From Lunularia cruciata (lineage: Eukaryota > Streptophyta > Marchantiopsida > Lunulariales > Lunulariaceae): a stretch of 64,000 nt of DNA. The translations under genes were made by a program, and so were the position numbers. Shown here in pieces: positions 21,901-36,435 of this stretch. How positions within the stretch are numbered: position 1 is the stretch's first letter; each line of letters begins with the position of its first letter. Below the pieces are notes generated by a model. That model ran no database searches, was not told the DNA's origin, and saw only the letters and a list, made by a program, of their open reading frames with translations. The stretch spans positions 11,004,744-11,068,743 of the forward strand of contig OX419759.1 of the NCBI GenBank assembly GCA_948567375.1, given 5' to 3'.

Positions 21901-23008
21901 TGAAGAATGCAAAATTTTGTAGTACCACATCATCAAGATCATCTCTTGATGCCCAATTGGAGTTTATGATTTGTAGAGTATACAATGGATGCCCTTTCTA
22001 GCTAGCACTATCGCAACATTAGTCTTGTATGATATTGTAGGCCACATTAGGTTAGTCATAATGATAGTTAAATCAGGGGATTGTGGCATCACATAGCTGT
22101 TGGATGCACCATATCTTTTTATAGTAGAAAGTATAAGAGGAGTTATCTCAACATAATATGAGTTCAAGTCAAGCAAGTGAAAAATACCCACTTCATCATT
22201 TTGTTATCCATATTTGTTTGTATAGTCAAATTGCAATTATCTTTGTATGCATGAATTGGGGAAGGTATGATGAAGACCTTTGTAATCCCTAAGATATCAA
22301 AGTCAATATTGTGCATGTGTTGTGATGGTTGGGTAGAGTAGTGGTGAACTCAAAGTAAGGATGCAAGTGTTGAGGTGCATGAAGGAAATTTGGCTTGATT
22401 GGGGTGTTAGATCCCTAGGTGTTCTGAAGGATCAAGGTAACATATTGATGGGCTATGAGTGTTGTGACATACCATGTGTAATGAAATGCCCATCTAGTCA
22501 CAAACCTATAGTAAAATGGTGAGGAACACCTTCTAAGAAGAGTAGTACATTCTCATTTGTATTGTGGTATGCATGATATTTGTAATTACAATGGTATAGA
22601 CCTTTAGTGCCTATGATCCTCAATTCAGACTTGACCATCACCTTCAAGGGTCAAGTTGATAGGATATCTTTTGTGAACATGATTTCAGTATGTGATTTTC
22701 TTTTCTATATTGTGCCACCGTGGGGTGCAATACTTTCTTATGCAAATTATCCTACCCAAGAGGATAAAGATACAACAATAGACAAATTTTGAAAAAGTGC
22801 CATTGTTTCCTTCACACATTTCCATACTTCTATTTTTCCTAGCCATTTCCAAATTGTACCCTCATGGAAATGACATATTCTTACCAATTATACTATTAGT
22901 ATGTCAACCCTTGGATGTCACAAGTGCACTTTTTGGTCTTTAGGACTTGATAGTATTGGTTTGTATCCTTAGTTGTCGACAAATGAATCTTACTTTGTGC
23001 ATGCAATC
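21900..23008. other. No recognisable feature
   Basis: AT-rich DNA between the truncated Ty3/gypsy copy and repeat R. The longest frames are about 60-75 codons, without recognisable motifs. Confidence 0.4.
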
Positions 23009-26000
23009 AAGGGATTATGATTAAGGTGATCCTTCATTATATTCAAAGGACAAGCAATAGACTAGTCTTTGGTGTGTTCATTAGACACTATGAAGGAGAG
23101 CACATTGTTAGTTTGTGGTAACACCAAAATTTGATTGCCTCATGCTGACACATGTCTATTTGTTTGCTATAACATCAAAATCAGATTTCTGCTAAAGACC
23201 ATATTTGGTGCTCCTAAGAACCATACTAAAATCCAAATAAATCCATATAAAGATACATATATAGACTAGCCAGACTTCTATCTTGAAGATACATAATATA
23301 ATGAAAGTAATGTGATAATCCTTACCTTTTGAATTTGAAGTATAATAATTTATTTTATACATTTTTGAGTAAAAATATAATTATTTGTTGTATTTATATT
23401 TACATTAATTAAAATATTAAATATTAAATTATATACATATATTAAAATAAAACTTTTACTTGCATATTCAAATTCAGATTTTACATCAAATTGATGCCTA
23501 TATTATATCTCTTTGAAAAAATATATATTCTATTCCACTAGTATTTAGAAAATTAGAAAGTATATATATCTTGATGGGTATACTAACACTATATACTCTA
23601 TGGCTACATGGGGACACTCTTTGTCCCCATGGATGATAGCACATTACTATGTAGACATGAACTTGGTCCTTCCAATCAAGCAAGTTGCAAATATCTTCTT
23701 GATAGATTGTGAAGCAATGGTCAATATACATTAAAGTTGCTTTGTAAATGTTAATCCTCCATTTCATGGTAATCCCTCATTTAGCACATCATGCATTTGA
23801 ATAGTTGGGTAGTGGAATTTCTTATTTTTCAATTTTTAAGTGGAGGATAAGTATAAGCTATAGCTCTTACCTTATGATGAGATGAATGCATTTTCTTGGA
23901 ACAAAATTGTTTTTTGACTTTGATTAAGAATTTTAGCAAGTTCAAAACAATACATTTGTCCTCTAGACATAATGAAAAGAAAAAGAAAGTGAGACTTTTT
24001 GGTTCCAGTCCTAGGAGTCCTGCTTCATCAGGATTTCTAGCAACATCCATCAAAATACTTGTAACATTGAAAGGAAATTCTGGTTCCTACTCATAGAAAT
24101 CCATGAGCAGATCCCATGCAATATTCAATTATGGCATGGGAAATTGCATGATAATAAAATATAGTTTTGATTGTAGCAAAGATATGTTAACTACCCTCTT
24201 GAGACTTGATAATCAATAAGTGTCAAGAGATTGAAGGCACAGAAATCAATCTAATCTAATCTCTTTGTCATGAATTTCATAGTCTGATGAAAAAGTTTCT
24301 CTTTGTTAAACTATCTTTGTTTCCTCATATTTCAAATTCATTCTACAAATTTTACTTTACTCATGAGGTTGACAACATGGCTAATGGTGAATCTGGTGAC
24401 ACCACAAACATTGATGCAACTATATCTCTTGAGTCTAGGCACTCAAAGAATTGTAGCAACATTGACTGCAAAAGATCAATGATGCAAATTTGTGAGTGTG
24501 CCAAAGTAACCAATAATCAATTATCATCAAGATGAAAAATGAGCAACACAAATACCTTAGTCTATGATAAATATTCTAGTACTAGATCACATTGTAGCTT
24601 ATGGAGGTGTTATTTTACATTCTTATGACATATGGTTTGTATATACTTGCCTACTTATCTTATTGGCATCTGAATGAGTAGAGATAATATGACTCAAGTA
24701 GTGCATACCCCATTGCTCAAGATGATTTTGCAAGCTTGGGTTGTTACTTGTAAATCAGAAAGATAAATCTCCAATAAGAGCAATTGAGATTTGAAAAAGA
24801 TCTAGCTGAAATAACTACACTTCCCTTGCATTGGATGTATAGGAGAATAAATGTAACCAGAATTTAAGACATGAACTGTCACTCCGTGTTGTAAGTCATC
24901 TCAATTGTTTTAATGCTCCATGCTTGCATTTGCATTACAACTCCACCTATTTCTATTTCTGACACTCAACAACTTGAATTGAATAAAATATTTAGGAAAC
25001 CTTAATTTGACCTTAAATAAGCAACATGAACTATAAATGGAAAGTCCTTTAGACATGTGCCAATGATATTTAAACCTTATACCACAAACCCTAATAAACC
25101 AAAGCTACTGATGGAACATAAGCATAAGTTGTACATAGAAGGTAGGATATATTTGGAGAGCAAGAATACTTGGTAATGCATGACATTTAGCACCATATTC
25201 TCTCCTCCTCCAACACATTTTCCATTATTGCTCAAGGATTCAAACTCCAAAATTTTCTTTAAGTGCCTCAATCACCTCTAGAGCATCAAGATCCTACATC
25301 CATGACCAAGAAATAATACAAAATAATCTCTATCTCTTGCAACAAATCATCCTAAATTTTCCTTTCTCTTATTGCTATGAGGCGTTTCTCCTCTTGAGGT
25401 GTTTTGAGTGCTCAAGAATTGGAATGAAATTTGAATGTCAAATTCCTCTCAAAATCAAATTTATGGCAATAAGATAGATTCTGTCAATCACTAAGGAAGA
25501 AACTGGAAACCAATTTTATTATAGATAGAGAAGAAGAAGTATGCTTGTCAACTCAAGCATGTGATTCTAACATTTTCAAGTGATGTATTTGCGGTTTAGC
25601 ATTATGTAACAAATTCCATACTGCATAGAACTAGTCTATATTTAACTCCTTGATCCCAATGAAGACCAAAACATGGATAAGTTGTTTAGGAACTCAGAGA
25701 TAATGAATGAAACTAGATTTATTATGGACATTGTAATTCAAAATTCACTTGGTTCATAGAAATTCTTATTGCTATGTTTCTCAAAACTTAGGAATCATGC
25801 ATATTAATTCATTTTGATTCAATCAAAGTGTATAGATTTGAACCTCCACATCATATGCGCATACTTGGCATTATATAGCTCACTAGCAGGATATGTAGAA
25901 ATTCTGCTCAAAGTACAAAGGCACAGTGAACCTAAGATCATATCATAGGTTGAGTTCTTTCAAACCTCTACACATGCTGTTAAGGACCATTTCAATTTCC

Positions 26001-27330
26001 CCTTTCAAAGTTCTTGGGAGTGATCAGGAATTGGAGCTTCTTGGATAACAACAATTGTTTCATAAGTTAAGCTTGCCAAAAATAGAGTTATCTTCTACAT
26101 CCAAAATGCATCCATCCTTACAACATCTCATAACAACATTTTTTTTTCTGTTAAGCTAGTAGCCAATAGAATTTATCTTTGTAGAATGCATCCATCCTTA
26201 CATCATATGAAAATCATTACTTACTAACTTGATGCTGTAAGTATTGCAGAAGTCCACCTTTAGATTTTCAACACGCACTTAAACATTAACTCTGAGTGAT
26301 TGTACATGAAGATGAGGAAGAAGATACAAATAATATGGCTTTCCTTGTGAACAAACAGTTTTGGTATTGCAAGTCTTCAGTTTTATTAGTCATAAAATGA
26401 TGGATTGACCCTACATATTGTGCAATGCACCATTCATCTCTTTCCACATCCCTAGTATGAAAATGCATTTAGAATGATTACTTACTGAATTGATGTTGGA
26501 AGTAGTGCTAGTAAGTCTTTGAGAACCTATGGGTAAATTTTCTACTTTCTTATAATTGAAAATTTAATCTTATGATTAAGTTTTACTTCCTTTAAATTTT
26601 TATTTCTGTTGATATTTTATTGACATGTTCTTCATGAACAAGGACAAGCAATTTAATAAGAAGTCCATACAAAAACAAGGAAGTATTGAGGGAAGAAAGT
26701 CTAAGGAAAAAACTTTTAATTGTGAGGGAGGTACCACTAGTGCAGCTAGATTTTACCACCACTTTTTCCATAGTTCTTATCCTTTGGTGTGAAAATGCTA
26801 ATGATTATGGGAATGCCATGAATGGCATAATATAACTTTATTGTTCCATGAATTATAAAAAGAGGAGATCCACCACTCTAGAGTTGACCAATATTATGCA
26901 CTAGATAATTGCCAGAAATCAAAGGACTTCATATGCCAAGAAAGTTATTCTACGCCGATAATCCTTAAGATTGTTGGAGCTCAACTTGGTATCAATGATT
27001 GACAACCAAAAATTTGCCTTTGTTAACAACTAATATGACAGCCTTGGCTAGGTTCAATGGAGAATCAATCAGATGGCAAGATACAAATGATTATAGCGTT
27101 GTATGTTATCCCTAAAGTTGAAGAGACAAGGGTGAACTATCTCTTGGTTGACCAACTAAGTTGGATATTCATACGTACCTAAACTAGATAGAAAGGAGTA
27201 GCACAAAAGGATAGAGGAGAAAGTCCATAAACACATGGTTGACACAAAGAATAGTTTATTTTGGATGGGTTTTGATAGATAGTTTATGTACCTCATGTAT
27301 TCAAAATCTATTCTATTTTGATTTTAAGAA
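23009..27330. repeat. Repeat R, copy 1
   Basis: This belongs to an unclassified repeat family with a second large copy at 48317-53155. Matching landmarks, in order: GCAATAGACTAGTCT near the left end; a block with ACATAAGCATAAG and TTTGGAGAGCAAGAATACTTGG (24840-25700); GCATCCATCCTTACA repeats (26107, 26190); TTTAGATTTTCAACACGCA (26261); and a right-hand block with TATGCCAAGAAAGTT and GGTATCAATGATTGACAACC (26930-27190). No reverse transcriptase, integrase or transposase could be read. It could be a degenerate retrotransposon or a large non-autonomous element. Confidence 0.7.
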
Positions 27331-28668
27331 AAAAAGAATACACTTTCCAACCATTCCACGTCTTCTTATGTTTGAACAAAGATTTAAACTTCCTCATCAT
27401 GTCTCCTAATGGTCAGGCCCATTCTTGATTGAGTGCATCACCCAAATGTTGAATCAAACCCAAATATTTCTGGTAGTGCTTGTCCATCCATACAAATACA
27501 TTTCCTTGCAAGTTGGAGAAGTTTGGGTTATTTTTTCCTTGATTTCCACTAACATCAAGAGGTATGAAAAATCCCAAATCCATAGAAGAAATTGCAAATG
27601 TGTAAAATTAAGATAATTGGCATAGAAATAGTGTGCACACTCCTCTAATCCAAGTGACCATATTATGAAACCAGACTTGTTCTTCAAGAGAGACATCAAG
27701 AAAGAACAGTGCAACTTGAGAACAATCCTCACTTTGTGCTCTCAATCCCAATCACCCACTCTTGGAATTCATCAAATTGCTCAAAGGCTTCAAGATTTGA
27801 AAATAATCTAGCTAAACAACTCCACCTCTTCTATGCCAAATGTATAAGAGAATCAATGTAACTAGAATTTGAGACATGAACTATCACTCCGTACTGTAAG
27901 TCATCTTAATTCTTCTAATGCTCCATGCTTGTGATTATGTTTGACTCCATATATTTTTGACACTCAACAACTTGAACCTTAACTTGAACTAAATCAAAAA
28001 CTTCAACTATGATTGGGCAGTCCTTTAAACATGTGCTAAAAACCGCAATCCCTAATAAACCAAAGCTACTAAAGAAACATAAGCCTAAGTAATACCAATA
28101 GAAATATGATACATTTGGAGAGCAAGAGTAGTTGGTAATGCATGACAATAAGCAGCATATACTCCTCTTCCAACACATTTTCAATAGAAATTCTTAGGAA
28201 TCTAAGCATAAGCTTTTTCTTTGAGTGCCTCAATCACCTATAGCGCATCAAGCTCCAATATATATGACCAAGAAATAGCACCAAAATAGTCAACTCTTGC
28301 AAAAATATCATGAGTTGTCATTTCTCTTGTTGTTGTGAGGCACTTTTTAATAAAATGCTCAAGAATTAGGATGTAATCCGGATGTCAAATTCCTCTCAAA
28401 AATAAATTTTGACAAAAAATTGAGATTGGATTGGATTCTATCAACCACTAAGGAAGAAGCCGGAAACCAAGTTTATTATAGATATAGAAGAAGGGGTATG
28501 CTTGCCAACTCAAGCATGTGACTCTAACATTGTCTAAGTGCAACACTTGTGGTTTTGCATAATGTAACAATTTCCATACTCTAAAGGACTAGTCTACCAA
28601 ATTTTCAACTCTTGATCCCAATGAAGACCAAAACATGGATAAGTTATTTAGGAACTTGGAGTGAAAAC
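27331..28668. repeat. Repeat R, partial copy interrupted by the outer Ty3/gypsy element
   Basis: From 27850 to 28668 this repeats the block seen at 24840-25700, 48600-49345 and 50470-51395. It stops in GGAGTGAAAAC, where uninterrupted copies read GGAGTGAAGACCTAATGAATG. The continuation (CCTAATGAATGAAACTC) is found at 43527, on the far side of the outer element. Confidence 0.75.
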
Positions 28669-29329
28669 TATCATGCATATATACATTGCTACACAACATA
28701 CATTACTATCAACATCACACACTATAGAAGCACAACTCACATATAAGTCATACATGGACTCTAAAGTGCTACAATAATCTATTTGTTTCTCAACTCAAAT
28801 CATACTGAATCAGATTAGTACTTGATCTATCACTCAATACTCTACCAACAACTGTGCACTAATTATAGTCACGCTACACCCACTCTAACTAAGAGAATCC
28901 AGGTGATACTCACCGGTCTCTATCTACCATAGCCAAGAAGTTGAAGGCTCAAAATCAAAGAAATGAGCTCTTTAGAGCTGCACTTCAAAAGTATACCCTT
29001 GAACTTGACCTAGGTCTCAAACCCTAATGGTCCCATTGATGGCACATCCGACGGTGGGAATAATGCAAAGTGATGATGGGCCCCACCATGCAGTCAATAC
29101 CTTGAACAAAAAATCTGATCATCAACAAGTAGTCTATTTGTAACTATTAAAATACCTTTAACTACAAACATTGTTACTCTAAAGTCCAAGCATCTAAGGG
29201 TGACATGCAAATGGCATGACAACTATTGTGCATATATACATTGCTACACAACATACATTGCTATCAATATCACACACAATAGAAGCAAAACTCACATATA
29301 AGTCATGCATGGACTCTAAAGTGCCACAA
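28669..29329 (-). repeat. 3' LTR region of the outer element, with extra 100-bp segment
   Basis: The LTR body at 28767-29221 pairs with the right LTR. On its inner side (29222-29329) lies a 100-bp block starting TGTGGCACTTTAGAGTCC right after the polypurine-like tract. The same block recurs at the outer edge (28669-28779). The right LTR lacks this block. The element therefore appears permuted by about 100 bp relative to normal LTR ends. Confidence 0.7.
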
Positions 29330-30229
29330 TTGTCCCCTTAGCTGGCGGTTAGGTCCCTCTAACTCCAAATAGCCATCTATGCCAAGTATATAGTATTCCA
29401 TATGGTGGGCAAAAGATCAAGAGGCCAAGTGCTATGGAGCCCCATTGTTAGTTGCGTGTATGCAATGTATACCATATAAAGGATGAACTAACTATAGATC
29501 AAGTACATCTAGGACATAACCACTATCCTTGAGGAACCACCATGAGGGGAAGAGTCAAACATACCATATTCCATCCTCTTCAATAACTATCACACACAAA
29601 CATAATAGTAGCTCCACCAAAAGAGCCACATAACATACACCTCAAGCATGCCCATACAAGTGTCAAGCTTGGGTCCATAGTACTATCAATGTTTGAAAGG
29701 TGGCATGGTGCACAATTGCACACATGATCATTCCAAACAATACAATCACATCCTCTAAACACAAGGACTCCAGATATGAAAACCTCACACACTCTCAAGA
29801 TAGTGTAGCTTGTAGAAACATCAAGTGTTGTTGGTGTTGTTTGGTATAAATATAGATATTCACCTGTATGAGATCAATAGATCAAGGGTCTATAACCTCC
29901 TCCACAAATAATAGCATAGCATAAGGTATCCTTATGTTGAGTAATTTCCAAGTTCTCAAACGCAATTGGCATAACTCTCCAAAAGATCTCTGCTTGTTGA
30001 GAATATGCACTCACCCATACGTCTAGATCATCCAAGTCTACAACGACAGTAACATCTTGACAAATGGCTATATGTAAATCAGGATCTTGCCTATAGAGCA
30101 AAAAGTAAAGAGAGAAGGATGCTAAGGAGGCTTGCCAACTGAACCAATAGCTCATTGACAACCAAGGTAACCAGAGATCCCAATCTCCCAAGTGGCCTCT
30201 CTACAAACTATACTTTTGCAATCCTCTCT

Positions 30230-30562
30230 TCATTGTTTGAACCGCTCTTTTGTTAAGCCATCTACCTCAGGGTGATCTAAGGAGGTAGTATGATGATCAA
30301 TCAAAGCCTTGTCACAGAAGACTTGAAACTCCCCATAGAACTTTGTACCCTGATCAATCAAAACCTTGGTTGGTGCACCAAAAAGACTAAGAACCCAATC
30401 CAAGAACAAGTAAGCCGTCACTTCATTGGACTTGTCAGGAAATACCACAAACTCAATTGACTTGGAGAAGTGCTCCACCATCACCAAAGCACATGGATGA
30501 TGTCTCATAGTCAATGATAAAGGTTGAGCAAAGTTCAAACTCCAATGGTAACCCAATCCCAT
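30230..30562 (-). pseudogene. Integrase core of the outer element
   Basis: This frame reads like the retroviral integrase core: ALVMVEHFSKSIEFV, then VLIDQGTKFYGEF around the second acidic residue, and HPEVDGLTKERF around the glutamate. The first catalytic Asp appears as Glu (VEHFS). A downstream frame to 29874 continues into the C-terminal part. It is broken and not functional. Confidence 0.8.
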
Positions 30563-31795
30563 GATAGGTAATGGGTATAACTATGGCATAAGAGCACTAA
30601 ATGAGGTTCTAACTTGTCACAAACCACACATCTGGCAACAAATTGTGCACATTGGTTTGCATATTGCACCACCAATAATGACCCTAGAGTAAGCTATATG
30701 TACACTTTACTCCAAATGTCCTAGCTCTTCATGAGCATGATGGACAAACTATGGTCTCTAAGATGGAAGTGGTATTATTCACACTCTACCGTCCTATATG
30801 CAAAGAAGGTGTCTACTTTCCAATCTGAACCATTTGGCTTGCTGAAGAACACGGTCTCTCCTTGGTCCCAATTGTGCCACCCACAACACCAGTGTGAAGA
30901 TAGTCCATCACTAAGATATCATCATAAATGTCTCATTGAATTGTACCACTGATCTCCACTCTCTGGATCTATGACCTCAATAACTCTTCTTGTATGCATT
31001 GAGAGAGATACTACAAAAGCCTAAAAAAATATGCATAAAAGAAAAATGCATGCTAACCTGGCACCATCTCCTCATCTAAGTTACCATGCCAATGTGCTCC
31101 AATCTGATCCTGCTGGTTGGGATATGGATTTCTACTCAACCCATCTGCATCATGGTTCACCACTCCAAATCTATGAATAATTGTGAAATCATACTCTTGT
31201 AAAATAAAAACCCATCATGCAAGCTTTCTTGATAGCTTGTCAGACTCTATCAATCACTTCAATGGCTGATGATCAATGATGGGAGTAAAGGGGTTACCAA
31301 ACAGGTAAGATAAAAAATGTGCTACTACCCATATTGCTACCAAGCACTCTCACTCATATGAACTATACTTCACTTCCGTTGAATTGTTGGAGTGACTAGC
31401 ATAGACCATCACAAATTCGTTCTCTTCATCGTCATGTTGGGTGAGCATTGCTCCATGCCCCAACATACTTCAATCATTATGAACCTAAAATGGTCATCCT
31501 TTGATTGGTCTCCTCAAAATAGGAGCAAATGTCAACCTCTCTTTGAGCTCTACAAAAGCTCTCTCTTACTCATCTTCCCAACACCACTCTTATGTAAGCT
31601 TGGTTAGCTTTGTCAAGGCCTTGGCAATGCACTAATCCTTTAACATATTTGTGATAGAAGTTTGCCAACTCAAGGAATGCTCACACTTTGATCACATCCC
31701 TAGGCCAAGGAGCATGTGCAATAGCCTCCACCTTAGATTGTTGAACACCAAGTCCTCCAGGGTAGATAGTGTGGACCCACATACTCAACTTGTTT

Positions 31796-32176
31796 CTAGA
31801 AGAAACTACACTTCCAGGGATGTAATTTGAGTATATGAGATCTCAACCTCTCAAATACATCCAACAAATGTCTCTCATGCTCCTCCATAGTAGTGTTATA
31901 GACCAAAATGTCATCAATATAACATTGAGCAAAATCTAATCCCACTAGAATCTTGTCCATGACCCTCTGGAACTTGGTAGGAATGTTCTTAAACACAAAT
32001 GGTAAGAACCTCCACTTATATAATACATCTTTACCATGAGGATCAATAGTCCAAAATGCTATCTTGGACTTATCCTCCTCCTTGATTGGCAATTGATGAT
32101 ATCCTGATTGAAGATCCAAAGTACTAAAAATCTTTGCATGCCAAATTGCATCAAAGATCTCATCTGGTGTATACAT
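31796..32176 (-). pseudogene. Reverse transcriptase fragment of the outer element
   Basis: Typical Ty3/gypsy RT fingers and palm, with FSTLDLQSGYHQLPI, a FLPFVFKNIPTKFQRVMD block and the catalytic box CYIDDILVY. Upstream and downstream frames are separated by stops. The nested element lies a few hundred bases upstream in the element's own orientation. Confidence 0.88.
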
Positions 32177-32805
32177 GACATACTAGTCAACCTTAGTCTA
32201 TTGATTGATAGGACAGTTATCTCCACACACCTGCCTATTTGTGTAGTTGCCATGCATATCCTTCTTGGCTACAGTCACTATAGCTAATGCATACTCTCCA
32301 TGTGAAATCTCCACCAAACCAGCCTAAAAAAAATCTCTACTTTGCCTTTGAGTCAATGCTCACTCCATATCACTATATCTATAGGGATGTCAAAAAATTG
32401 GTGTATCATTAGTAAGCTCAATCCAATTACCAGTCTTTTCAAAGCACCCAAATCCTTCATATTGAAAGCAAAACAACTTGTGTAGCACCTCAAGAACCTC
32501 CAAACTCTCAGTCTTTCCATTCTTGGAAGCTTGGATCCAACATCTAGCTCCCAAGTATCATTTGTCATTGATAGAGGAATGGGAGACTTACTAACTGGTT
32601 GCTACACTAGGCACTTGGTAGCAGTAGTGTCATGCCCCCGACCATTAGAGGTCCCTACCTCTATGTGAAAAACTCCCTCCACTCTGGTTGCAAGTTCCAT
32701 ATGTCCTCTAGCTACATCCCAAGTAGACCAAGGGTGTAATCCAAGTAGACCATGCTCACTTGGATGGACTCCAAGTAGACCACTCTCCCTAGTAGCTATT
32801 GGTTG

Positions 32806-33230
32806 TGTTAAAGACCAAGATTGTGGAGAGAAATAGAAGAATGGAAGCTCACATTGGGACGCTTGAATGAAGGACAATTCCAAATACCTAGCATGAGCTT
32901 TGGCTTTGGTATTTATAAGTAGCATACAAAGTCCTTGAGAAGCTTCTCAAGAAGTTTCCTCGAGCCGCTTTCTTAGAGTGCAAGCCAAGTTAACTAGGAA
33001 AATTCTCAAGAAGCTTCCTTCTTGAAGCCGCCTACTTGGTGTGCAAGTTAAGCTAGTAAGAAACTTCTAGAAGCTTCCTTCTAGAAGCTACCTGCTTGGG
33101 GTACAAGTTAACTAGTTGAGAAGCTTCCCAAGAAGTTTCCTAGATGCTTCTAAAATATTATAGGCTAATTTGGCTTGTTCTCTACTTCATTAGCCTTACT
33201 AACTACATCGCTAAACTCCATATTGTTACA
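32806..33230 (-). repeat. 3' LTR of the nested element
   Basis: Shares TTTGGCTTTGGTATTTATAA, GAGAAGCTTCTCAAGAAG, AGTTAACTAG and an ACTCCATATTGTTACA edge with the other LTR. Related LTRs occur at 19426-19854 and, as a fragment, at 49527-49617. Confidence 0.9.
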
Positions 33231-33620
33231 TATTCCTCCACTGCTAGTTGGTGACATCCTCGTCACCATTGAAGTTTCAAACTCTTGGATGGCCATTTGT
33301 GCATTCAAGAGGTGAGAAAGAGGTTCCCATGTGGCATCATGAAGGGGATACCTTTTCCAAAGGACCTTGTATTCTATATGTTGTCGGCATCTTTGTTGGA
33401 TGTGGCGACACGCAAGGATACAATCAACTTCATACTCCTTATGATAATTGATAGGGATAGAGGGAGGAGGAGGTTGGACTCAAGAGGAAAAAGAAGAGGG
33501 TTTAGGAACAAAGGGTTTCAACTTGGAAACATGAAAGATATGATGGATGCACATATGAGAAGGCAAGGCAAGATGATAAGCAACAGGAGAGACAATTTGG
33601 GTGACATCAAAAGGACCTAT

Positions 33621-34667
33621 CTAACTAGGGGCAAGTTTACAAACTTGGGTCTCAAGTGGGAGGGGTAGATTTCTAAAGGATAACATAACTTTATCACCAA
33701 CTTCAAAGGTGAGATAACGACAATGGTGGTCCACATATTGCTTTTGATGATTTTGAGCAACAAGGAGGTGAGATTTGGCTTGTTGGAGAGATTTGGATAT
33801 GGTGGTCAAGAAGGTTGAAGTATGAGGGACTTGAGATGGGAGAGAAGTAAGAAGAGAATCTGGGACAATCGGATCTTGGCTAAAATTGAGAAAGAAAGGA
33901 GAGAATCCGGTGCTTGCCTGTTTAGAATTATTGTATGCAAACTCTATAGCTGCAAGACATTCATCCCAATTGGTATGGTGAATGTTGACAAAGGCACAAA
34001 GCATATCTTCCAAGGTGCAATTTGCACATTCAGTTTGTCCATCAATTTGAGGATGATAGGCTATGGACAAAGCAAGTTTGGTGCCAAGTATCTAGAAGAG
34101 GGCTTGCCAAAACTTTCCGGTGAAGCAAGGATCACGATTGGAGATGAGTACACGTGGTATCCCATGATGTTTGAATACATTATCAAAGTAAAGTTACACC
34201 AAGATTGGAGCATCCACAATATCAACAGTTGGTGCCAAATGGATTTGCTTACTAAGCTTATCCACAAACACCATATTTGTTGTGTGACCTTGTTGTGTCT
34301 TGGGCAAGGAGGTGATGAGATCTAAGCTCACATGTTCCCAACAAGTAGTTGGAATGAGAAGTGGATGAAGGAGTACACTCGGCTTCTGGTTATTGGCCTT
34401 GTTGCGTTGACAACTCTCACACAATCAAACAAACTCCTGAACATCTTGTGTCATATTGGGCCACCACCATTGGCGTTGGAGTGTACCCAAGGTCTTGTCC
34501 ACTCCCATGTGACAAACTATTGGTAGATCATGGGCTTCATGAAGAGACACAAATTGGAGATCACCTTTGGCTGGAACATAGATCCAATCCACATGGAATA
34601 GAAGGCCTTCCTTCAAGGAGAAGGTGTTGTACTCCTTGTCACATATTTTCAGACGACCATGTACCAT
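33621..34667 (-). pseudogene. Integrase region of the nested element
   Basis: Three frames cover the domain. At 34667-34425 there is HEAHDLPIVCHMGVDKT, followed by CESCQRNK at 34424, giving the HHCC zinc site. Next comes HVSLDLITSLPK with the first catalytic Asp. At 34070-33621 the frame reads YHPQIDGQTECAN with the catalytic Glu, followed by a basic C-terminal part. The frames are separated by stops, so the protein is not made intact. Confidence 0.85.
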
Positions 34668-35087
34668 TTGGAAGAAGGGATCTTGTTGTAGAGCTGACCA
34701 AAACTTGTTATGGACCTTGGGGTCAATTCACACCATTGTAATTGTCACCATGATGAGAGGAAGAGACTTCAAATCAGGTCTTCGTGATAGAGCATCAAGG
34801 ATAACATGAAACCAACCTGGTTTGTATTCAAGTTTGATGTCAAACAATTGGAGTTACTTTTCCCATTGATGATGTTGAGTCTTCATGTGTTCCAAGTGTA
34901 AGGTCTACAATAATGGCTTGTGATCAGTTCACATGATCACTTGTTTCTCCAAGAGATAATGTCTCCATACCTTGGTGACATATACCATCGCAAGTTGTTC
35001 TTGATGTCAAGCAAAGTAATTTCTTTTAGCTGTATTTAGTCACTACGACACAAAGGCAATGGGATTTAGTCCATCTAGGAATTCTTA

Positions 35088-36348
35088 TTACAATACAACT
35101 CCAATTGCAAAGTTAGAAGTATCAAAATCAACCACACAAGGTAGTTGAGGATCATATGGTTGAAGAATGGGTCTTGAAGATACCATATGCTTTAACTTTT
35201 GGAATACTTTTTCATGCTTGGTGGTCCATTGGAAGCTCAAGTTCTTTCCCAAAAGGTCAATCAATGGTGCAGTCACATGAGCATGATAGTGGATGAACCA
35301 TTGATAAAAACTGGCCAATCCATTGAATGCTCGTATTTCTATAGCATCCTTTGGGGTAGGCCAATCACTAATAGCCTTGATTTTCTCTTCTTCCATCTTG
35401 GTCCCCTTTGATGAGAGCTTATGACCCAAGAAGGTAACCTCCTTCTTTCAAAAGGTACACTTCAACTTCTTGTAGTAAAATTTCTATTATTGTACTCGTC
35501 TTAGGACTTCTTGCACATGATTCACGTGTTCTATCTTTGTCTTACTATAGATTAAGATATCATCCAAGAACACCACCACAAACCGATACAATAGTCCATC
35601 CAACACCCAATGCATCTGACCCATGAAGACCGCTAGAGCATTAATGAGTCCAAAAGGTAAAACTCTCCACTCGAACTGCCCATACCTTGTGTGAAAGGCA
35701 GTCTTTTGCACATCCTCTATATTAATAGGAATTTGCCAATAATTGTTGCAAAGATACAACTTGGAAAAGTAGCATGCTCCACTTAGTTGATCAAGCAAGT
35801 CATCGATCCAAGGCAAGGGATATATATTCTTCATAGTTTACTTATTGAGCCCATGGTAATTAATACAAAAAACAAAGTCCTCTATCTTTCTTTGGAACAA
35901 ATAGTATTAGTGCTCCCCAAGGAGAGATACTGTGTCATATGAAGTCCTTCTCCAACAACTCTATAAGTGTTATTCGCAACTCCTCCAACTCCTTTGGTGA
36001 GAGTAGATAGATTGGTCTACTCATTGGAGTACTCCCTGGCAATAACTTGATCTTGAAGGGCATACCTCGATTGGAGGGTAATCCCTTTGGCAGATCATCC
36101 AGAAACACATCCGTAAACTCATGAACTATCCGATCAACCATTGCTTGATGAGGCTCTTGGCCCTCCTTAGATTGTTCTTGTGCAACCGGCTTGATCCACA
36201 CCACGAATACAAACTTATCTTCCTCCAAAGCTTGCTCTATGGCTACTTTACCAACCAACTTCCCTTCCAAGGCCTCATCTCTCTTCCAAGCTTGCTCCAT
36301 GGTTGCTTTCTTGGCAAACTTCCCATCTTGGGACTCATCTTCCTTCAA
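35088..36348 (-). pseudogene. Reverse transcriptase and RNase H region of the nested element
   Basis: 36348-35935 gives the RT start (VFLDDLPKGLPSNRGMPFKI, ELLEKDFI). 35834-35487 gives the palm with YPLPWIDDLLDQLSGACYFS and catalytic FLDDILIYSK. 35429-35088 gives the connection to RNase H (FNGLASFYQWFIHYHA, FDTSNFAIGVVL). Stops or frameshifts separate the pieces. Confidence 0.9.
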
Positions 36349-36435
36349 GGTTTGCTCTATAGCTACCTTCTCACCAAACTTCCCATCTTGGGGATTGATT
36401 ATTCTTAGATGTCTTACTGAGAGATGCCAAACAAC

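Noticed and set aside
33285-34809. Plus-strand frames over the integrase region
   Set aside because: These are antisense shadows of the minus-strand integrase of the nested Ty3/gypsy element.
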